A stretch of DNA of 64,000 nucleotides, taken from contig NZ_LT629781.1 in assembly GCF_900105685.1 (NCBI RefSeq), positions 2,108,001 to 2,172,000 on the forward strand, given 5' to 3'. A program made the translations under genes and the position numbers. The notes beneath the pieces are model-generated. The model was not told the origin of the DNA. It saw only the letters and a program-made list of their open reading frames with translations, and made no database searches. This document shows, in pieces, positions 8,802 to 16,036 of this stretch. Every line of letters begins with the position of its first letter. The stretch's first letter is position 1. Origin of the DNA: Verrucomicrobium sp. GAS474. GTDB lineage: Bacteria > Verrucomicrobiota > Verrucomicrobiia > Methylacidiphilales > GAS474.

Positions 8802-9617
8802 CTAGTTCAGGACGGGGCTCGGCCGCAGGAAGCCGGTGAGGGGGCTGGTCGGCGCGGCCTTCGCGGAGGCGGCGGCGAGGCCGGTCTCGTAGGCGATCCG
8901 TCCGGCGTCGACGGCGAGGCGGAAGGCGTGGGCCATCGCGGCGGGATCGGGGGCGATGGCGATGGCCGTGTTCACCAGCACGGCGTCGGCACCGAGCTCG
9001 AGCGCGGCGGCGGCGTGGGAGGGGGCGCCGAGGCCCGCGTCGACGACGACGGGGACGGTCGCCTGCTCGATGATGAGCTCGAGCATCGCGCGGGTCTCCA
9101 GCCCCCGGTTCGTCCCGATGGGGGCGCCGAGGGGCATGACGGCGGCGGTGCCGACTTCCTGGAGCCGCTTCGCCAGGACGGGATCGGCGTTGATGTAGGG
9201 GAGGACGGTGAAGCCTTCCTTCACCAGCTGCTCGGCGGCGAGGAGGGTCTCGATGGGGTCGGGGAGGAGGTGGCGGGGATCGGGGTGGATCTCCAGCTTG
9301 ATCCACTTCGGCAGCCCCGCGCTGGCGGCGAGGCGGGCGAGGCGGACGGCCTCGGCGGCGGTGTTCGCCCCGCTGGTGTTCGGGAGGAGGAGGTAACGCT
9401 CGGGATCGATGTGGGTCAGGATGTCGGCGAAGGGATCGCGCTCCCCGGAGAGGTCGGCCCGGCGGAGGGCGACGGTGACGATCTCGGTCCCGCTCGCCTC
9501 GAGGGCCCGGCGCATCGCCTCGGGGGAGGGGAACTTCCCCGTCCCGGTCAGGAGGCGGGAGCGGAAGGAACGGCCCGCGATGACCAAAGGTTGCGGCTGA
9601 GGCTGGGGGATGCTCAT
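8802..9617 (-). CDS. thiG: Thiazole synthase ThiG
   Basis: A 271-residue TIM-barrel enzyme that condenses 1-deoxy-xylulose 5-phosphate, iminoacetate and ThiS-thiocarboxylate into the thiazole phosphate of thiamine. Recognisable blocks are [42 protein letters not shown] (with the Schiff-base lysine), [14 protein letters not shown] and [13 protein letters not shown]. Length is typical. It follows mqnD by 54 bp and precedes thiH. The short upstream gap holds no recognisable TPP riboswitch, so TPP control, if any, must act upstream of mqnD or be absent. Confidence 0.95.
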   Translation of the reverse strand: MSIPQPQPQPLVIAGRSFRSRLLTGTGKFPSPEAMRRALEASGTEIVTVALRRADLSGERDPFADILTHIDPERYLLLPNTSGANTAAEAVRLARLAASAGLPKWIKLEIHPDPRHLLPDPIETLLAAEQLVKEGFTVLPYINADPVLAKRLQEVGTAAVMPLGAPIGTNRGLETRAMLELIIEQATVPVVVDAGLGAPSHAAAALELGADAVLVNTAIAIAPDPAAMAHAFRLAVDAGRIAYETGLAAASAKAAPTSPLTGFLRPSPVLN

Positions 9618-9671
9618 GGGAGAGTGAAAGACTACGCCTTCCGGCGCGGCCTTTCAACCCCTAGTCGCCGC

Positions 9672-10514
9672 CTAGTCGACAAAGACCAGGTCGATGTCGG
9701 CGGGGATCAGCTTCGCCTTGGCGGCGCGGCCGAGGAATTCCCGGATTCCGGCGCGGCCCCGCTCGCCGTAGTCGACGGTGAGGTCGTTCACGTACATCCC
9801 GATGAAGTCGTCGGCCAGCTGCGTGTCGAGGCCCCGGCCGTAGGGGAGGGAGTGGGCGACGCCCTCCTTCCGGTGGGCGAGGCCGTAGGCGATGCTCTCC
9901 TTCATGATCGCCGTCAAGGTGCGGCAGAGGTCGATGCCGAGGCTCTTCTTCACGACGTTGCCGCCGAGGGGGAGGGGGAGGCCGTTCGTTTCCTGGAACC
10001 ACCACGCGCCGAGGTCCTCGCAGAGGACGAAGCCTTCGGCGGCGTAGGTGAGCTGCCCCTCGTGGATGATGAGGCCGACGTCGGCCTTGCCCGCCTTCAC
10101 GAACTCGAAGATCTGGTCGAAGGGAACCTCGACCCAGTCGATCTCGGCCAGCGGCTTGCCGAGGTAGAGCTGGAGGGCGAGGGAGGCCGAGGTCATCCGT
10201 CCGGGGACGGCGATCTTCGCCTTGGAGATCTCCTCCTTGGAGAACGGCTTCAGCGCGACGAGGCGGGGCCCGTAGTTGTCCCCCATGCTCGCCCCGCACG
10301 GCATCAGGGCGTACTTGTCGGTCAGGTGGGCGTAGGCGTGGATCGAGACGGCGGTGGTGTCGAGTTCCTCGCGGAAGGCCCGCTGGTTCAGCGTCTCGAT
10401 ATCCTGGAGGATGTGCTCGAAGGTGTGGCCCCGGCTGTCGATCAGGCCCTTCGCGAGGGCGTAGAACATGAAGGCGTCATCGGGATCGGGGGAGTGGCCG
10501 AGGGTAAAGTGCAT
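9672..10514 (-). CDS. mqnD: 1,4-dihydroxy-6-naphthoate synthase (futalosine pathway)
   Basis: A 280-residue periplasmic-binding-protein-fold enzyme that turns cyclic dehypoxanthine futalosine into 1,4-dihydroxy-6-naphthoate in the alternative menaquinone pathway. The start was set at MHFTLGHSPDPDDAFMFYAL, the family's characteristic N-terminus; 39 upstream codons are open but look like leader sequence. Other family blocks are SMGDNYGPRLV and GLIIHEGQLTY. It is the first gene of the tight run mqnD-thiG-thiH-thiS-hrpB. No other mqn gene is present in this window. Menaquinone via futalosine is common in Verrucomicrobiota. Confidence 0.93.
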   Translation of the reverse strand: MHFTLGHSPDPDDAFMFYALAKGLIDSRGHTFEHILQDIETLNQRAFREELDTTAVSIHAYAHLTDKYALMPCGASMGDNYGPRLVALKPFSKEEISKAKIAVPGRMTSASLALQLYLGKPLAEIDWVEVPFDQIFEFVKAGKADVGLIIHEGQLTYAAEGFVLCEDLGAWWFQETNGLPLPLGGNVVKKSLGIDLCRTLTAIMKESIAYGLAHRKEGVAHSLPYGRGLDTQLADDFIGMYVNDLTVDYGERGRAGIREFLGRAAKAKLIPADIDLVFVD

Positions 10515-10580
10515 AGGAAGGAGCGTCTTTCTTAAAGCCCCCCCCTTTCCCCTGCGAGGATTTTTTGCGGGGAGGGTCAT

Positions 10581-10609
10581 TTGACAGGGCCGGTTTCCAG
10601 TGCGATCCT
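10581..10609 (+). promoter_or_regulatory. Sigma70-type promoter upstream of exported paralogue 1
   Basis: A perfect -35 TTGACA (10581-10586) is followed after 17 bp by GATCCT (10604-10609), a weak -10 keeping the important second A and last T. The predicted transcript would have a leader of about 40 nt containing the ribosome-binding site GAAAGGGG before the ATG at 10657. The divergent mqnD start lies 67 bp to the left. Confidence 0.45.
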
Positions 10610-10656
10610 TAGGGAGCAACAGGTACATCAATCACCAAAAGAAAGGGGTAAGTTCT

Positions 10657-11352
10657 ATGGAAACGGGGTTTTCTTTAAAGGGTCTCTCTTCGGTTCGGCT
10701 TCAATTTCAGGGGTTCCTGATGGCGCTCGCCGTCCTGGCCCTGACGGCGCTTCCCGGCTTCGCGGCCCAGGGAGAGCCCGAATCGTTCTCGCTCAAGGTG
10801 GAGCGCAATCACTTGCTGGTCATTGACTTGAACGGGAAGACCGTAGTCAATCTCCCGCCCGAGACGATCGGACGGCCCGTCACCGTCGGCGGTTATTCTT
10901 TCACCCTGACCTACGGACGGAACTCGGTGGGCGACCTCGCCGTCGTCCTCGCCCCCAGCGCCTCGAATCCCGGCGGCCTCAGCTTCTCGATGAACGGCCA
11001 TCATGTGGAAATGGATCGCGGCGCGGGGATCGGCAGCCTGCCGGTCGCGGTCACGATCACCGTCTCCAACGTGGCGGGGCAGACCCAGACCCGGATCGAG
11101 GCCTCGAGCAGTGACGCCCCCGTGAAGGTCGACGGCCAGGTCGCCACCGTCGCGGCCTCCTCGGCGGCCCCGCTGAACGCGGTGAACCTGGCGGGGATCG
11201 ACACCGTTCCGGGCGATACCTCGGCCCAGACGCCCGTTCCTTACAAGGCGAACGGCGACGATCCGAACGCCCTCGGTGCCTCCTACACCCTCCTGCCGAC
11301 CACGGGGACGGTGACGATCAACCTGAATCCGGCGGCGACGACTCCGTTCTAA
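10657..11352 (+). CDS. Exported protein of unknown function, tandem paralogue 1
   Basis: A 231-residue protein with an N-terminal signal sequence (LMALAVLALTALPGFAAQ, cleavage probably after GFAA). The mature part starts with ESFSLKVERNHLLVIDLNGKTVV and is Ser/Thr/Ala/Gly-rich and apparently all-beta. It aligns along its length with the next gene: FSxKxE, NGKxV, TVGG, a beta-rich repeat ending in SFxxNGxxVE, VKVxGQxVA, and the C-terminal NLNPAATTxF. I do not recognise a family. A final phenylalanine can be a signal for outer-membrane beta-barrels, but the predicted chain looks too short of alternating strands for that to be clear. The start was chosen by the ribosome-binding site just upstream of METGFSLKG. 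Confidence 0.75.
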   Translation: METGFSLKGLSSVRLQFQGFLMALAVLALTALPGFAAQGEPESFSLKVERNHLLVIDLNGKTVVNLPPETIGRPVTVGGYSFTLTYGRNSVGDLAVVLAPSASNPGGLSFSMNGHHVEMDRGAGIGSLPVAVTITVSNVAGQTQTRIEASSSDAPVKVDGQVATVAASSAAPLNAVNLAGIDTVPGDTSAQTPVPYKANGDDPNALGASYTLLPTTGTVTINLNPAATTPF

Positions 11353-11363
11353 GGCCTTGATGG

Positions 11364-11405
11364 CCTGAAGGTAGGTCTCGGGTAAATCCTTCAGGAAAGG
11401 AGACC
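11364..11405 (+). other. Two mutually exclusive hairpins after paralogue 1
   Basis: CCTGAAGG (11364-11371) pairs perfectly with CCTTCAGG (11388-11395). GGTCTC (11374-11379) pairs with GAGACC (11400-11405). The arms interleave, so only one hairpin can form at a time. There is no following T-run, so it is not a canonical terminator. It could be a 3' stabilising structure or a weak attenuator between the two paralogues. Confidence 0.4.
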
Positions 11406-11472
11406 CGGCGCGATCAGTCCGAATGCCGCTCTAGGGGAAAATAGGGCTTGTCTTTTCAGAGTCGGGGAGGGA

Positions 11473-11487
11473 AATTGGTACCCAATT
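11473..11487 (+). promoter_or_regulatory. Palindromic operator-like site before paralogue 2
   Basis: AATTGG-TAC-CCAATT is a perfect 6-bp inverted repeat with a 3-bp centre, 12 bp before the ATG at 11500. It is AT-rich compared with its surroundings. Its closeness to the start codon suggests an operator, or an RNA hairpin near the ribosome-binding site. No strong Shine-Dalgarno sequence is present between it and the ATG. Confidence 0.35.
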
Positions 11488-11499
11488 ACCCCCCCGAAT

Positions 11500-12207
11500 A
11501 TGAAAACCTTCCTTCTCTCGTTTTCCAAGATCGGTTTCGGCGTGGCCGTCCTCGCCGTGGCGATGATGCTCTCGCTCACGCCCGCCTTCGCGGCCGACGA
11601 AAAGAAGGCCGAGTTCTCGATCAAGATCGAGGGCGGCAAGGCGATCGTCTCCGATGCCAACGGCAAGGTCGTCGCGACCGTCGCGACCGGCACCGTCGCC
11701 CAGACCCTCACCGTCGGCGGCAGTGCGATCCAGATCACCTTCGGCAACGACGCTTCCGGCAATGCCTCCCTCAGCGTCACCCCCGCCCCCGGCTCGACCG
11801 CCCCGGTGAGCTTCACGATCAACGGCAAGCGGGTCGAGGTTGCCGCCCCCGCGCCCGGCGCCACCTCCCCTTCCGTCGTCAACGTCACGGTCGCCTCGAA
11901 CGGCCAGACCACGGTGACCTCCTCCGGCGGCGGCAGCGTGAAGGTCAACGGCCAGACCGTCGCCAACACCCCGGCGGCGACGAGCCCCGCCACCACCGGC
12001 GGCGTCGATCTCTCCAACGTCACCTCGACGCCCTCCGACGCCTCGGTCGCCGCCGTCGGCACGGCCGGTGCCACCGGGATCAACGCCGACGGGACGAAGT
12101 CGAACGGCACCGGGACGACCACGGCGACCCTCGCCTCGACCACGCCGACCATCCCCAATCCCCCCGTCGTCCCGAACCTCAATCCCGCCGCGACGACGCA
12201 GTTCTGA
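11500..12207 (+). CDS. Exported protein of unknown function, tandem paralogue 2
   Basis: A 235-residue protein with a clear signal peptide (hydrophobic VAVLAVAMMLSLTPAFA, cleavage after AFA). The mature protein is very rich in Thr, Ser, Val and Ala. It shares with its left neighbour the frame FSIKIEGGKAIVSDANGKVV, TVGG, SFTINGKRVEV, VKVNGQTVA and the ending NLNPAATTQF. The middle is lower in complexity than in paralogue 1, as if it has expanded. The pair probably arose by tandem duplication, since order and strand match. Function unknown; a secreted or surface beta-rich protein is the most that can be said. It ends at a strong intrinsic terminator. Confidence 0.78.
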   Translation: MKTFLLSFSKIGFGVAVLAVAMMLSLTPAFAADEKKAEFSIKIEGGKAIVSDANGKVVATVATGTVAQTLTVGGSAIQITFGNDASGNASLSVTPAPGSTAPVSFTINGKRVEVAAPAPGATSPSVVNVTVASNGQTTVTSSGGGSVKVNGQTVANTPAATSPATTGGVDLSNVTSTPSDASVAAVGTAGATGINADGTKSNGTGTTTATLASTTPTIPNPPVVPNLNPAATTQF

Positions 12208-12234
12208 TCGCCCTTCCGCCTTTCCTTTTCCCAA

Positions 12235-12266
12235 CGCCGCATTTCCCCGGGAATGCGGCGTTTTTT
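12235..12266 (+). terminator. Rho-independent terminator after paralogue 2
   Basis: A perfect 9-bp GC-rich stem, CGCCGCATT (12235-12243) with AATGCGGCG (12252-12260), closes an 8-nt loop and is followed directly by TTTTTT. This is a textbook intrinsic terminator separating the paralogue pair from the sensor kinase gene. Confidence 0.9.
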
Positions 12267-12361
12267 ATTGCGCTGGGATCGCTTCGGGACAGGCTCCCTT
12301 TCATGTTGCTGATGCCGCCCATGCCGCTGGCTGACGACACAACGGGGCTGAGGGGACCCGC

Positions 12362-15100
12362 ATGAGCGCCATCGCTCCCGCCTCCGTTTTTCCGCCGCGC
12401 CCCCCGCGCATCCCCGCGTGGCGGATCTTCTTCTGGGTCGCGGGCGGCATCGGCCTTCTCCTGCTCCTACTCGGGATCACCGTCATGGTCGGCTGGCATT
12501 TCGGGATCAAGGAGCTGGTCCAGATCCGGCCCGATTACCCGCAGATGCAGTACCTCACGGCCCTCGTCTTCCTTCTCTCGGGGATGGGGCTGCTGGCGCT
12601 GCTGGGGGAATGGCGGAGGGTGGCGTCGGTGATCGGGGCGTTCGTCTGCTGGATCGGTTTGGCCGTCCTCAGCGAGGCCCTCCTCGGCACCCTTTTCCCC
12701 ATCAACCGCTGGATCGATTTTCTCCCCGCGTTGCCGAACGGCTATCACGGGCGCCCCGCCCCGGTCACCGCCTTCTGCTGGATCGTCATGGGCGGGCTTT
12801 TCATGATCACCGGATCGTCCCGGGTTCCGAAGGCCGTCCGTTCCCCCCTCGTCTGGCTCGGCGCGATGGTGATCCTCTTCGTCTGCCTGCTGAAGCTGAT
12901 GAGCTACTTCGTCGGCTTCGTCTCGCTCTACACCTGGGGGAATTACATCGGGATGGCCTTCCATACCGCGTGGGGGCTGGTCCTCTTCGGCATCGCGATC
13001 CTCGCGGTCGAGATGAACCTGGAGGGGCGGCGGGGCGAGGCCGGACTCCTCCACTCCCGTTGGCTGCCGCTGCTGACGGGCGCGGCCTCGGCCCTCTCGG
13101 TCATCCTGGTCTGGGAGGGGCTCCGCATCGACCACTACCACCAGATGGAGGCCAAGGCGCGGCTGGTCGCCGAGACGCTGAAGCTCCAGATCGTGGAGCG
13201 GGTCAACGCGCGGATCCAGGAGATCGACCGGATCGCCCTCCGCTGGGAGGAGCGGAACGGGACGCCCCGCGACGAGTGGGAGAGTGACGCCACGCGGCAC
13301 ACCGGGGCGCTCGAGTCGTTCCTCGCGATCGAATGGATCGACGTCGCCGGACGGCTCCGCTGGGCGGTGCCGACGACGGGGGCGCAGAAGGCCGGCGGCA
13401 AGGTCGTCGGCGAGGTCGGCTTCTGGAACGCCGCCCCGGCGCTCGAGCGGGCGCGGCGGGACCGGTGCATGGTCTTTTCCCCGACCGTCGACCTCATGCT
13501 CGGCGGGCGCGGCTTCCTCGTCTACCGCCCCCTCTTCCCGGCGAAGGGCTTCGACGGCTTCATCGTCGCCGTGCTGCGGACCGGCGACCTCTTCCACGGC
13601 GTCTTCTCCTCGGCCGGGTTCTCCGCCTATTCGGTCGCCATCTGCGAGGAGGACGAGCCGGTCTACCTCTCCACCGGCTTCGCCGAGGCGATCGAGAGCG
13701 TCCAGGCGCAGGCGACGCTCGATTTTTGCGGGCACCAGTGGGTCCTCACCGTCTCGCCGACGACGGCGATGGAGGAGGAGGCAGGCGGCGGCCTGCCCCG
13801 GCTGATCCTCTTCCTGGGGCTCGGATTCTCCCTGGCCCTCGCGTTCTCGGTCCGCGCGTTCCAGCAGGCCCGGGCGAAGACGGCCGTCGCCGACGCCGCC
13901 CGGGAGCGGCTCCAGCGCGAGATCGTCGAGCGGCGGCGGATCGAGGAACAGCTCCGCCACAGCGAGGAGCAATACCGCTTCATGGTGAACAACGTGAAGG
14001 ACTACGCCATCTTCCTTCTCGACGCGACGGGGCACGCCGTCTCGTGGAATCCAGGCGTCGCCCAGATCAAGGGCTATTCCGAAGGGGAATTCCTCGGGAA
14101 GCACATTTCCGTCTTCTACCGTCCCGACGACATCGCCGAGGGGAAGCCCGAACGGGGGCTGAAGATCGCCGAGGAGACGGGCCGCTACGAGGACGAGGGG
14201 TGGCGCATCCGCAAGGACGGGACGCCGTTCTGGGCCGTGGTGACGATCAACGCCCTGCGCGACGACGACGGGCGGCTCCTCGGCTTCACGAAGTTCACCC
14301 ACGACCTCACCGACAAGAAGAACGTCGAGGACCAGCTCCGCGAGGAGAGCCGCAAGGCCCAGGAGGCGAACCGGCTGAAGGGGGAGTTCCTCACGAACAT
14401 GACCCACGAGCTGCGGACCCCCCTCAACGCCATCATCGGCTTCTCCCAGTTCCTCGCCGGGGAGACTCCCGGGCCGCTCAACGACAAGCAGAAGGAATTC
14501 CTCCGCGACGTCGAGGCGAGCGGCAAGCACCTGCTGCGGCTCATCAACGAGATCCTCGACCTGGCGAAGATCGAGGCCGGGAAGCTCGAGCTCTCCATCG
14601 AGTCGTTCTCCGTGAAGGCCCTCGTCGAGGAGGTCACCGGCGTCCTCCGCCCGCTCCTGACCGAAAAGGGGCTGATCGTCGAGACCGAGTTCTCGATGGG
14701 CGACGACCAGGTGGCCCTCGATCTCCTGAAGATCCGACAGGCGCTCTACAATCTCCTTTCCAACGCGATCAAGTTCACCGACAGCGGCGGGCGGATCTTC
14801 GTCCAGGCCCAGGCGGCGGAGGCCGGCTTCTTCGAGATCCGGGTCAGCGACACCGGCCTCGGCATCAAGAAGGAGGATTTCTCTCGTCTTTTCGTCGAGT
14901 TCCAGCAGCTTGATTCGGGCGCGAGCCGGAATTATCCGGGAACGGGTCTCGGGTTGGTGCTGGTCAAGAAGATCGTCGAGGGTCACGGGGGACGGGTCGA
15001 GGTTGCCAGCGATTACGGCCATGGGACGACGTTCTCGATCATCCTGCCCCGCCTCTACAAGAAAGCCACCGACCCCGCGAAAGCCCGAGAGAACCCATGA
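12362..15100 (+). CDS. Membrane PAS sensor histidine kinase
   Basis: A 912-residue kinase. The N-terminal ~220 residues hold about six membrane segments. A further segment near 235-250 and one near 480-500 bracket a roughly 220-residue extracytoplasmic region resembling CHASE-type sensors. A short coiled coil (RERLQREIVERRRIEEQLRHSEE) leads to one PAS domain (from about 536). The HisKA motif MTHELRTPLNAIIGFSQ carries phospho-acceptor His682. The ATPase domain shows NLLSNAIKF (N box), DTGLGI and GTGLGLVLVKK. The ligand is unknown. Its last codons overlap the start of the response regulator (ATGA), so the two are translationally coupled and form a cognate pair. The gene follows a terminator and the exported paralogues, which could be targets. 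Confidence 0.9.
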   Translation: MSAIAPASVFPPRPPRIPAWRIFFWVAGGIGLLLLLLGITVMVGWHFGIKELVQIRPDYPQMQYLTALVFLLSGMGLLALLGEWRRVASVIGAFVCWIGLAVLSEALLGTLFPINRWIDFLPALPNGYHGRPAPVTAFCWIVMGGLFMITGSSRVPKAVRSPLVWLGAMVILFVCLLKLMSYFVGFVSLYTWGNYIGMAFHTAWGLVLFGIAILAVEMNLEGRRGEAGLLHSRWLPLLTGAASALSVILVWEGLRIDHYHQMEAKARLVAETLKLQIVERVNARIQEIDRIALRWEERNGTPRDEWESDATRHTGALESFLAIEWIDVAGRLRWAVPTTGAQKAGGKVVGEVGFWNAAPALERARRDRCMVFSPTVDLMLGGRGFLVYRPLFPAKGFDGFIVAVLRTGDLFHGVFSSAGFSAYSVAICEEDEPVYLSTGFAEAIESVQAQATLDFCGHQWVLTVSPTTAMEEEAGGGLPRLILFLGLGFSLALAFSVRAFQQARAKTAVADAARERLQREIVERRRIEEQLRHSEEQYRFMVNNVKDYAIFLLDATGHAVSWNPGVAQIKGYSEGEFLGKHISVFYRPDDIAEGKPERGLKIAEETGRYEDEGWRIRKDGTPFWAVVTINALRDDDGRLLGFTKFTHDLTDKKNVEDQLREESRKAQEANRLKGEFLTNMTHELRTPLNAIIGFSQFLAGETPGPLNDKQKEFLRDVEASGKHLLRLINEILDLAKIEAGKLELSIESFSVKALVEEVTGVLRPLLTEKGLIVETEFSMGDDQVALDLLKIRQALYNLLSNAIKFTDSGGRIFVQAQAAEAGFFEIRVSDTGLGIKKEDFSRLFVEFQQLDSGASRNYPGTGLGLVLVKKIVEGHGGRVEVASDYGHGTTFSIILPRLYKKATDPAKARENP

Positions 15101-15717
15101 GCGTCCCCATCCTGATCGCCGACGACCACGAGCTGAACCGCAAGCTCCTCGTCTCCCTCCTCTCCACGAAGGGCTACGCCATCGAGGAGGCGAAGGACGG
15201 CACCGAGGCCCTCGCGAAGCTCACCGCCGCCGCCGAGAAGGGCCCCGTCGTCGGCCTCATCGACTGGCAGATGCCCGGCCTCGAGGGGATCGACGTCTGC
15301 CGCAAGGCGCGAGAGGTCGCCAACGCCGACCAGCTCTATCTCATCCTCCTCACCGTCCGCGACGCCAAGTCCGACATCGTCGCCGGCCTCGAGGCGGGGG
15401 CGAACGATTACATCACGAAGCCCTTCAACGGGGAGGAACTCCTCGCCCGCGTCGGCATCGGCGCGAAGATGGTCCTCCTCCAGCAGAACCTCGCAGCCCG
15501 CGTCGCCGAGCTGGAGGTGGCGCTGGGACAGGTGAAGCAGCTTTCCGGGCTTCTTCCGATCTGCATGTACTGCAAGAAAATCCGGGACGACAAGGATTAC
15601 TGGCAGCAGGTGGAGCACTACATCACCGCCCACACCGAGGCGGTCTTCAGCCACGGGATCTGTCCCGAGTGCTTCGACGGACGGCTCCAGTCGGCGCTGC
15701 AGGAATTGGATAAGTAG
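15097..15717 (+). CDS. Response regulator with C-terminal four-cysteine tail
   Basis: A 206-residue protein. The receiver domain (1-~120) carries the acidic pocket ADD (8-10), phospho-acceptor Asp56 (LIDWQMPG), Thr86 and Lys108. After a short helical linker, the C-terminus (151-193) reads LLPICMYCKKIRDDKDYW and ends with GICPEC, giving a CxxC plus CxxC (Cys156, 159, 189, 192). This looks like a zinc-binding or redox module rather than a DNA-binding domain. Similar LLPICxxCKKIRDD tails follow receiver, PAS or GAF modules in many environmental bacteria, where their role is not established. Output is therefore probably protein interaction rather than transcription. It overlaps the kinase gene by 4 bp. 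Confidence 0.9.
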   Translation: MSVPILIADDHELNRKLLVSLLSTKGYAIEEAKDGTEALAKLTAAAEKGPVVGLIDWQMPGLEGIDVCRKAREVANADQLYLILLTVRDAKSDIVAGLEAGANDYITKPFNGEELLARVGIGAKMVLLQQNLAARVAELEVALGQVKQLSGLLPICMYCKKIRDDKDYWQQVEHYITAHTEAVFSHGICPECFDGRLQSALQELDK

Positions 15718-15727
15718 GGCCCTACTT
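15712..15727. repeat. 16-bp palindrome containing two convergent stop codons
   Basis: AAGTAGGGCCCTACTT is a perfect palindrome. On each strand it reads AAG-TAG, so the response regulator and the converging small membrane protein gene both end in Lys-stop inside the same 16 bp. The genes are 4 bp apart. No T-run follows, so termination by this site alone is uncertain. Confidence 0.6.
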
Positions 15728-16036
15728 CCGGTTCCGCCTCACCTCCCCGAAGCGCCACGCCATCGCCGTCCCGAGGAGCAACACCCCGAGGAAAAACAGC
15801 GCGCCGTCGAGCCGCATCCCGAGCGCGAAGGGATGGGCGCGCAGCAGCGCCAGCCCCGCGACCAGGTTCGCGAACCCCCAGAGGAAATTCACGACCGGGC
15901 TCGAGTCGCCGACGCCCCGCGGCTTGGCGAACGGGGTCGGGAACGGCTCCCCCCTCACTCCGGCGGCGAGGTGAGGCAGGGCATTGCAGAGGAAGGCTCC
16001 GGCAAAGAATGGGGCGAGGTGGGGGAGGGGATTCAT
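15722..16036 (-). CDS. Small hypothetical membrane protein
   Basis: A 104-residue protein with three hydrophobic stretches: HLAPFFAGAFLCNALPHL, NFLWGFANLVAGLALL and GALFFLGVLLLGTAMAWRF. The charged C-terminus is GEVRRNRK. I do not recognise the family. Its start overlaps the 3' end of the abrB-like gene by 4 bp, so it is the last gene of the marR operon. The conserved-looking N-terminus and tight packing support it being real. Confidence 0.65.
   Translation of the reverse strand: MNPLPHLAPFFAGAFLCNALPHLAAGVRGEPFPTPFAKPRGVGDSSPVVNFLWGFANLVAGLALLRAHPFALGMRLDGALFFLGVLLLGTAMAWRFGEVRRNRK

Noticed and set aside
9618-9671. Possible TPP riboswitch before thiG
   Set aside because: The gap is only 54 bp and lacks the CTGAGA/thi-box core; no such element was seen before mqnD either.
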